A DNA stretch of 11,073 bases from Dehalococcoidia bacterium. Lineage in GTDB: Bacteria; Chloroflexota; Dehalococcoidia; Tepidiformales; Tepidiformaceae. Shown here piece by piece: positions 6,630-11,073 of the stretch (position 1 is its first letter; each line of letters begins with the position of its first letter). Made by a program: the position numbers and the translations under genes. The notes under the pieces are model-generated. The model saw only the letters and a program-made list of their open reading frames with translations, was not told the origin of the DNA and made no database searches. The stretch is taken from contig SLAK01000167.1 in NCBI GenBank assembly GCA_007126855.1, positions 1 to 11,073 of the forward strand. Reading direction: 5' to 3'.

Positions 6630-8375
6630 GTGCGGGTTGCCCGTATCGCCCTTGCACAGATCAACACCACCGTCGGCGACCTCGAAGGCAACGCCACGAT
6701 TATCCGCCAGCGGCTCCAGGAAGCCCGCGACGAAGGCTGCGACCTGGTCGCCTTCCCGGAAATGGCCGTCACCGGCTATCCGCCTGAGGACCTCCTCCTG
6801 CGCCGCTCCTTCTGCAGCGCCTCGCGTGAAATCCTCGATTCCCTGGTCCCCGCTACCTCCGGCATCACCGCGATCATCGGCTTCGTCGACTGGCGCGATG
6901 GCGAAGCCCGCAACTCCGCCGCCATCGCCGCTGACGGCCGCCTGGTCGATATCTACGACAAGATCCGGCTGCCTAACTACGGCGTCTTCGACGAAGACCG
7001 CTATTTCACCGCCGGCAGCCGCGTCCCTGTCTATCGCGCGGGCGGGCTTCGTTTTGGCGTCGGCATCTGCGAAGACATCTGGTATCCCGGCCACCCTCTC
7101 GAAGACATCTCCCTTGCCGGTGCTGAACTCTACATAAATATCAACGCCTCGCCCTACCACCTGGGCCGCAGCGCCGACCGCGAGCGCATGCTTGCCACTC
7201 GCGCCGCCGACAACCTGGTCACCGTTGCCTATCTCAATGCCGTCGGCGGTCAGGACGAGCTGGTCTTCGACGGAGGATCCGTCGTCTTCGATGCGAGCGC
7301 GGACCTCGTCGCTCGCGCCCCACAATACAGCGAAGACCTGCTCGTCGTTGACATCGACCTCGATGCCGTCAGCCAGCGCCGCCTCCACGACCCGCGCTGG
7401 CGCATCGAACGCCGCGAGCGGGCCTACGTCGCAATCGACGAGGTCTTGGACATCGGCGTCGAACCCTCGCTCGCCCGTGAACTGCCCCTCCACCAGCCGA
7501 AGACGGGCCTCATGGGCCCCGAAGAAGAAGTCTGGAACGCTCTCGTCGTCGGCACCCGCGATTACCTTGGCAAGACCGGTTTCCGCGAGGCCCTCATCGG
7601 CCTTTCCGGTGGCCTCGACTCCGCCGTGGTGGCCGCCGTCGCCGTCGATGCGCTTGGCGCCGAAAACGTGGCCGGTGTCGCCATGCCCAGCCGCTATTCC
7701 AGCCAGCATTCCCTCGACGACGCCCGTGCCCTCGCGAAAAACCTGGGCATCCGGCTGCTCACCATCCCGATCGAGCCTGCTCACGCTGCAATGCTCGAGA
7801 TGCTCGCTTCCGCCTTCGAAGGCACCGAGCCGGGCACCGCCGAGGAAAACCTGCAATCGCGCCAGCGCGGCAATGTCCTGATGACCCTTTCCAACAAGTT
7901 CGGCTCGCTTGTGCTCACCACAGGCAACAAAAGCGAAATGGCAACCGGCTATGCCACCCTCTATGGCGACATGGCCGGCGGGTTCGCCGTCATCAAGGAT
8001 GTGCCCAAGACGATGATCTACCGCCTGTCCCGCTGGCGGAACGAACAGGCAGGCCGCGACCTCATCCCGGAGAGCATCGTTACAAAGCCGCCCAGTGCCG
8101 AGCTCAAGCCAGACCAGCTCGATTCCGACTTCCTCCCCGAATACGAGATCCTCGACCCCATCCTCCAGGCCTACGTCGAGGAAGACCGCACCTTCGACGA
8201 GATCGTTGCCGCTGGCTTCGACCCGGACGTTGTCCGCAAAGTTATCCGCCTGGTCGACCGCAACGAATACAAACGCCGCCAGGCGCCTCCAGGGGTGAAG
8301 ATCACCCGCCGGGCTTTTGGCCGCGATCGGCGTCTCCCCCTGGCGAACCGGTTCTCCTCCTTCCCTGCCGGGTAG
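6630..8375 (+). CDS. nadE: Glutamine-dependent NAD+ synthase
   Basis: The enzyme turns nicotinic acid adenine dinucleotide into NAD+, using ammonia released from glutamine. The 581-residue protein has both domains. Residues 3 to about 270 form the nitrilase-type glutaminase with its triad Glu44 (FPEMAVTGYPPEDLL), Lys111 (YDKIRLPNYGVFDE) and Cys147 (GVGICEDIW). Residues about 295-581 form the synthetase with the PP-loop SGGLDS (326-331), the SRQRGN segment (410-415), TTGNKSE (430-436) and GDMAGGFAVIKDVPK (446-460). The tail carries the usual KPPSAELKPDQ and DRNEYKRRQAPPG blocks. GTG 6630 has AGGAG at 6618-6622 with a 7-nt spacer. The length is close to other short two-domain bacterial versions. 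It seems to be monocistronic: the next gene is 202 nt away. A long open frame on the opposite strand here is a codon-bias shadow. Confidence 0.97.
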   Translation: MRVARIALAQINTTVGDLEGNATIIRQRLQEARDEGCDLVAFPEMAVTGYPPEDLLLRRSFCSASREILDSLVPATSGITAIIGFVDWRDGEARNSAAIAADGRLVDIYDKIRLPNYGVFDEDRYFTAGSRVPVYRAGGLRFGVGICEDIWYPGHPLEDISLAGAELYININASPYHLGRSADRERMLATRAADNLVTVAYLNAVGGQDELVFDGGSVVFDASADLVARAPQYSEDLLVVDIDLDAVSQRRLHDPRWRIERRERAYVAIDEVLDIGVEPSLARELPLHQPKTGLMGPEEEVWNALVVGTRDYLGKTGFREALIGLSGGLDSAVVAAVAVDALGAENVAGVAMPSRYSSQHSLDDARALAKNLGIRLLTIPIEPAHAAMLEMLASAFEGTEPGTAEENLQSRQRGNVLMTLSNKFGSLVLTTGNKSEMATGYATLYGDMAGGFAVIKDVPKTMIYRLSRWRNEQAGRDLIPESIVTKPPSAELKPDQLDSDFLPEYEILDPILQAYVEEDRTFDEIVAAGFDPDVVRKVIRLVDRNEYKRRQAPPGVKITRRAFGRDRRLPLANRFSSFPAG

Positions 8376-8427
8376 CCGCCAGGCTCGTGTGCGTCAATCG
8401 CCGGGAGACCTGCCACGCTGCCTTCCG

Positions 8428-8447
8428 GTGTGAGACGCAGTTCACAC
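8428..8447. promoter_or_regulatory. CRP/FNR-like inverted repeat
   Basis: GTGTGA and TCACAC form perfect 6-bp arms separated by 8 nt. The half-sites equal those of the E. coli CRP site (TGTGA and TCACA), but CRP prefers a 6-nt spacer. The site lies 130 nt upstream of the lipoprotein gene and 52 nt after the nadE stop. No recognisable -10/-35 pair was found next to it. It may be a binding site for a CRP/FNR-family regulator or chance. Confidence 0.3.
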
Positions 8448-8475
8448 GTCTACACGCTCCGGGACCCCGCAACGG

Positions 8476-8491
8476 CGAATGGTGCCATTCG
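8476..8491. repeat. Short inverted repeat between nadE and the lipoprotein gene
   Basis: CGAATGG and CCATTCG form perfect 7-bp arms around TG. It lies 100 nt after nadE with no T-run behind it, so it is a poor intrinsic terminator. It could be an operator for the lipoprotein gene. Nothing else in the gap 8376-8577 looks like a gene. Confidence 0.3.
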
Positions 8492-8577
8492 ACGCCAAAA
8501 AGATGGATGGACCGGCCCTCGAGCCCCGCGCCACGATGCCGTCTACTTAAGACACAAGGTGAAAGCGAGGCCCCCCA

Positions 8578-9291
8578 ATGGTGAACCCAAAGACGCTTGT
8601 TCCAACGGCTGTAGGCGCAGTACTGCTGCTCATCCTGGCTGCCTGCGGAAACGGAAATGGCGGCATCCCGTCCGGCTTCGACGAGCTCTTTAGCGAACGC
8701 GAAGGCGATTTCACCGTCACCGTCTATTCTGGCTCCGGCACCGTCGACGAGGCGGTCGAGGGCTTTTCTTCCTGGGCTGAAGCAGGCGGTTGGAGCGCTA
8801 CCGGCGACTACGGATTCGGTGGCTACTCCGGCTACCTCTTCGAACAGGGTGACGAAGTGATGGTGATCAGCGTCATCGATGCCGGTGCCATGATCACCGT
8901 GAGCACCATCCGCGGCCCGCGCGACGCCGACATGCCCGACGACCCCGCGAATGGCAACGATGTCCCCGACCCCACGCCCACCGAAGTCGAGGGTCGTGAC
9001 CCGGCACTGCCAATCCCCCCGGCCGCAACGCGCTCGTACTACTTCGAGATCGGCGACGACTCCGCGATGGTCGGCTACGAGGTCGATGCATCACTCGACG
9101 ATGTCATCGAGTTCTACCAGCGGCAGTTGGCCGACTGGGACGGGGTCAATGAGTGGGACGGCGCTTACGGCGAAGGCGCCTACACTTTCGAGCAGGTCCA
9201 GGAGGATCCCGGATTCATTATCACCCTCGATGCCCAGGACGACGGCACAACGGTCGTCAGTATCATGGCGGGCATCTCCTTCTTTGAGTGA
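8578..9291 (+). CDS. Lipoprotein with two related C-terminal domains
   Basis: The 237-residue protein has a lipoprotein signal: positive residue Lys5, a hydrophobic core (about 11-21) and the lipobox LAAC with Cys23 as the lipidation site. After a Gly/Asn linker there are two segments of the same build, about 45-113 and 154-235, joined by an acidic, proline-rich linker (114-150). Each begins with a beta strand, then an acidic helix (VDEAVEGFSSW; LDDVIEFYQRQL), a Trp/Gly/Tyr turn, the triplet FEQ (88-90 and 204-206), and two ending beta strands (MITVSTIRG; TTVVSIMAG). This suggests an internal domain duplication. It would sit on the outer face of the membrane. Function is unknown. ATG 8578 follows GAGG (8567-8570) by 7 nt. 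It is convergent with nuoB and ends just before a strong hairpin. Confidence 0.85.
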   Translation: MVNPKTLVPTAVGAVLLLILAACGNGNGGIPSGFDELFSEREGDFTVTVYSGSGTVDEAVEGFSSWAEAGGWSATGDYGFGGYSGYLFEQGDEVMVISVIDAGAMITVSTIRGPRDADMPDDPANGNDVPDPTPTEVEGRDPALPIPPAATRSYYFEIGDDSAMVGYEVDASLDDVIEFYQRQLADWDGVNEWDGAYGEGAYTFEQVQEDPGFIITLDAQDDGTTVVSIMAGISFFE

Positions 9292-9316
9292 CCCCCGCAC
9301 CTCGCGGAGTCAAGCA

Positions 9317-9345
9317 AGCGGGCTCCCGGCAAGCCGGGGCCCGCT
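9317..9345. terminator. Probable bidirectional terminator between convergent genes
   Basis: Arms 9317-9330 and 9333-9345 pair over 13 bp with a single bulged T at 9324. The hairpin lies 25 nt after the lipoprotein stop and 35 nt after the nuoB stop on the other strand. The plus-strand tail (CGTCTGTCTG) is only moderately T-rich. The position between two convergent stops supports a terminator for both genes. Confidence 0.65.
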
Positions 9346-9380
9346 CGTCTGTCTGCACGTATCGGGTGAGCTTTGAAGCG

Positions 9381-10055
9381 CTACCGGTCGCCGAAGGCGT
9401 CGCCCTGGTACGGGGTGTCGTACTCGATGTAGGGCGGCCACAGGCCCTCAAGCTCCTCACGGATCGGGTCGCCATCGGGCAGGTAGCGGTGGAACTGCGG
9501 CTCAACGTCGCGCCGCTTCCAGCCTTCGCCCAGCGTGTCCTGCTTGATCTTGTCCTGTAGCAGCATGATCCCGGTGAGCAACGACTCCGGCCGCGGCGGG
9601 CACCCGGGCACATAGACGTCCACAGGTACCAGCGTGTTCACGCCCGGCGTCACGCTATAGGCGTAAGCAAAGGGTCCACCCATGATCGCGCACCCGCCCA
9701 TCGCCAGCGCCCACTTTGGCTCCGGCATTTGCAGCCAGATGCGCCGCACCGCCGGCGCCATCTTCCAGGTCACCGTGCCCGGCACGATAAGCAGGTCCGC
9801 CTGCCGGGGTGACGCCCGGAAAATCTCCGCGCCAAAGCGGGCCAGGTCGTACCGGGGCGTCGCTGTCGCAATCATCTCCATCGCGCAGCACGCCAGCCCG
9901 AACATGGCCGGCCACAACGATGACCGCCGCGACCAGTTCAGCACCTGGTCGACGCTGGTTACAAGGACGTTCTGCTGGACTTCTTCCTCCACGTTCGTCT
10001 GGTTAGCGACGTGGAGCGGCAACGCTTCGTAGCCCTTCAGTGGGGTCTTCGCCAT
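9381..10055 (-). CDS. nuoB: NADH-quinone oxidoreductase subunit B
   Basis: NuoB carries the N2 4Fe-4S cluster at the end of the electron wire of respiratory complex I, next to the quinone site. All four ligands are present: Cys56-Cys57 (FGLACCAMEM), Cys122 (MGGCAIMGG) and Cys152 (VPGCPPRP). The blocks RYDLARFGAEIFRASPRQAD (68-87) and MAPAVRRIW (99-107) are typical. Residues after about 172 form a charged tail of about 50 residues ending in a Tyr/Asp-rich segment. The start ATG 10055-10053 lacks a good SD; GATAAG just upstream resembles a -10 element, so the leader may be very short or absent. Neither nuoA nor nuoC is adjacent, although nuoB normally lies between them. The gene is alone, with a zinc-ribbon gene 111 nt upstream. 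Confidence 0.96.
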   Translation of the reverse strand: MAKTPLKGYEALPLHVANQTNVEEEVQQNVLVTSVDQVLNWSRRSSLWPAMFGLACCAMEMIATATPRYDLARFGAEIFRASPRQADLLIVPGTVTWKMAPAVRRIWLQMPEPKWALAMGGCAIMGGPFAYAYSVTPGVNTLVPVDVYVPGCPPRPESLLTGIMLLQDKIKQDTLGEGWKRRDVEPQFHRYLPDGDPIREELEGLWPPYIEYDTPYQGDAFGDR

Positions 10056-10090
10056 ATCGTTCAGCTTATCACAATCGCGGTCTGCCCAAA

Positions 10091-10115
10091 GCCCGCCAAA
10101 GGCCGCTCGGCGGGC
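10091..10115 (-). terminator. Possible terminator of the zinc-ribbon gene
   Basis: GCCCGCC and GGCGGGC (10091-10097 and 10109-10115) form perfect 7-bp arms with an 11-nt loop, 51 nt past the stop of the small minus-strand gene. On the minus strand it is followed by TTTGGG, a poor U-tract. If it works, nuoB needs its own promoter in the remaining 35 nt. Confidence 0.35.
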
Positions 10116-10166
10116 ACCGTTAACCTGCCGGCCAAAGCCAATTTCCGTGCGCTGCCTCGGCCCGGC

Positions 10167-10370
10167 TCAGCGCCGGTTCACGTAGTGCGTGCCGTCGTTG
10201 ATCGGCTCTTCGATGAAAATCTCACCATTGCGGATCTTCAGGTTGTATCCGCAATCAGGATTTGTGCATACCCACGCCTTGTAATGGATTGGTGCCCCCT
10301 GGCTTCCGAAATCGGAAAAGGGGACAAGGTCGCCATCCTGGCATTTCCGGCAAACGGGCAATTGATACAC
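10167..10370 (-). CDS. Small zinc-ribbon protein
   Basis: The 67-residue protein has two cysteine pairs, CRKC (Cys7, Cys10) and CTNPDC (Cys35, Cys40), separated by a beta-rich loop, as in zinc ribbons. The residues after the second pair (GYNLKIRNGEIFIEEP) would form the closing strands. The start is GTG 10370-10368; GGAGG at 10381-10377 with a 6-nt spacer supports it. There is no membrane segment or signal. No precise family is recognised; small ribbons like this bind nucleic acid or proteins. It lies between the EVE-domain gene and nuoB on the same strand. The gap of 89 nt upstream holds a possible promoter of its own. Confidence 0.82.
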   Translation of the reverse strand: MYQLPVCRKCQDGDLVPFSDFGSQGAPIHYKAWVCTNPDCGYNLKIRNGEIFIEEPINDGTHYVNRR

Positions 10371-10398
10371 GCCACCCCTCCGGCCCTTTGCTGGCCGA

Positions 10399-10427
10399 AT
10401 GCTAGCAATCTTTCTTTACCTACACAA
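10399..10427 (-). promoter_or_regulatory. Possible promoter of the zinc-ribbon gene
   Basis: On the minus strand TTGTGT (10427-10422) and TAGCAT (10404-10399) are spaced by 17 nt. They match three and four of six consensus bases. A start near 10392 would give a leader of about 22 nt with the GGAGG site. The AT-rich spacer stands out from the GC-rich surroundings. Confidence 0.35.
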
Positions 10428-10459
10428 TCTCTTGACCCGTCTGAACCCGTGCGCAGCGC

Positions 10460-10924
10460 TCAAGCCCGTGTCCCGGCCGCCTCCTTCGCGCGCTCAAGAT
10501 CCGCCCGAAGCACTTCGTAGTCCTTCTCCGTGATCTCGTGGAGATTGCCCTGGTAGGCCAGCGTCCAGCGCTCGCGGGGCCACCGTTGCGTCCATTCGAA
10601 GCGGTCGTGATAGGTCTCCGCGTCCAGCCACTGCTCTTCGCCCAGGATGACCACCGGCTCGATGCCAATGCGGTAGGGATACAGCTCTTCTGGCTTCTTC
10701 GAGCTTTGCCAGATCCGCGTCTGCCCCTCCACCACGGGCGAGGTCACCCGCACCATCCCGGCGAACTGCTTCCAGCCGGAAATGTAGAAGGTCATCGTGT
10801 CGCCCGGCTGGATCTGCTGGGCCATCTTCCGCCGCGTGCTCTTGATGCCGTGCTTCGTGAAGCCCAGCTCCTTCGTCGTGTCCCAGATCTCTTTCCCCGA
10901 AACCACAATCCAGTGGCGTGCCAT
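10460..10924 (-). CDS. EVE-domain protein (PUA-like fold)
   Basis: The 154-residue protein consists of one EVE domain: HWIVVSG (4-10), then Lys/Arg-rich sequence (24-33), IQPGDTMTFYISG (38-50), QFAGMVRVTSPVV (53-65) and LYPYRIGIEPVVIL (81-94). A more variable helical C-terminus follows (about 95-154). EVE domains are PUA-like and known members bind modified bases in nucleic acids; some occur in modification-dependent restriction systems. The sequence does not show the ligand of this one, and stand-alone EVE proteins also occur widely outside defence loci. ATG 10924-10922 is preceded by AGGAGG (10940-10935) with a 10-nt spacer. Another gene ends 45 nt upstream on the same strand, so the two probably share a transcript. 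Confidence 0.9.
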   Translation of the reverse strand: MARHWIVVSGKEIWDTTKELGFTKHGIKSTRRKMAQQIQPGDTMTFYISGWKQFAGMVRVTSPVVEGQTRIWQSSKKPEELYPYRIGIEPVVILGEEQWLDAETYHDRFEWTQRWPRERWTLAYQGNLHEITEKDYEVLRADLERAKEAAGTRA

Positions 10925-10969
10925 AGCGTTCGTTCCTCCTGCGTTCTGCCGTTCATCGGTCCGCCGCCG

Positions 10970-11073
10970 TCAGGCGTCGTCGTAGTCCCACGGACCCGTG
11001 TATCCCCGCACCAGCACATCCTCCGCGACCTGCTCCACCACAACCTCCCGCAGCCGGTGCGCGTCTGCCACAC
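10970..11073 (-). CDS. C-terminal end of an unidentified protein (partial, 5' end outside window)
   Basis: A minus-strand frame enters from the right edge and ends at TGA 10972-10970, giving the last 33 codons. The visible residues are helical and charged, with VVVEQVAEDVLV and a short aromatic end, GYTGPWDYDDA. Third-position GC bias and the amino-acid mix are those of a real gene; the two other minus-strand frames give Cys/Gly/Arg-rich nonsense. The length and function cannot be told from this window. It lies directly upstream of the EVE gene, probably in one operon. Confidence 0.6.
   Translation of the reverse strand, partial: VADAHRLREVVVEQVAEDVLVRGYTGPWDYDDA

Noticed and set aside
6555..7856. 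Open frame of 433 codons on the minus strand opposite nadE
   Set aside because: It is antisense to a clear NAD+ synthase with all catalytic residues. Its Gly/Asp/Val/Ala-rich product is the usual mirror of GC-biased third positions, and no SD or known domain is seen.
10011..10520. Plus-strand frame of 169 codons over the nuoB-EVE gap
   Set aside because: It covers the zinc-ribbon gene and parts of nuoB and the EVE gene on the other strand, and its product has no recognisable motif.
10792..11073. Minus-strand frame of 93 codons at the right edge
   Set aside because: It overlaps the EVE gene start in another frame and is rich in Arg, Trp and Thr. The frame ending at 10970 gives a much more natural protein.
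1..11073. CRISPR array, tRNA, rRNA, insertion sequence or prophage genes
   Set aside because: I found no regularly spaced repeats, cloverleaf-like sequence, transposase or integrase motif, or phage gene on either strand.

Overview
The window is GC-rich chromosomal DNA with tightly packed, bacterial-style genes, Shine-Dalgarno (SD) sites of the GGAGG type, and several GTG starts. The gene set suggests Chloroflexota, perhaps a Dehalococcoidia-like lineage, or another deep-branching high-GC group: DUF2203 behind glgC, a two-domain NAD+ synthase, a membrane-anchored/soluble hypothetical pair best known from actinobacteria and Chloroflexota, and a nuoB standing alone. This is inference from gene content; no rRNA or other phylogenetic marker is present.

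Layout. (1) 1-874, minus: two small coupled genes (ATGA overlap) whose proteins look like paralogs; the upstream one is membrane-anchored and the downstream one runs off the left edge. (2) 1037-5566, minus: glgC, then a DUF2203 protein starting 2 nt after the glgC stop, then an alpha/beta hydrolase, then an AidB-like acyl-CoA dehydrogenase. A repeat-type element with a perfect 14-bp hairpin lies between the last two. (3) 5567-6297: a divergent control region, then an orphan CheX-family gene on the plus strand. (4) 6298-6480, minus: a probable 60-residue protein with two CxxC motifs. (5) 6630-9291, plus: glutamine-dependent NAD+ synthase, then a lipoprotein that appears to hold two copies of one domain. 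(6) A strong hairpin between convergent genes at 9317-9345. (7) 9381-11073, minus: solitary nuoB, a zinc-ribbon protein of 67 residues, an EVE-domain protein, and the last 33 codons of a further gene entering from the right edge.

Most of the window is housekeeping metabolism: glycogen precursor synthesis, NAD+ synthesis, a complex I subunit and acyl-CoA oxidation. I see no tRNA, rRNA, CRISPR array, integrase or transposase, and no complete novel multi-gene system. The most interesting leads are the coupled paralog pair at the left edge, the DUF2203-glgC coupling, the isolated CheX and nuoB genes, the duplicated lipoprotein domain, and the EVE gene with its truncated upstream partner.
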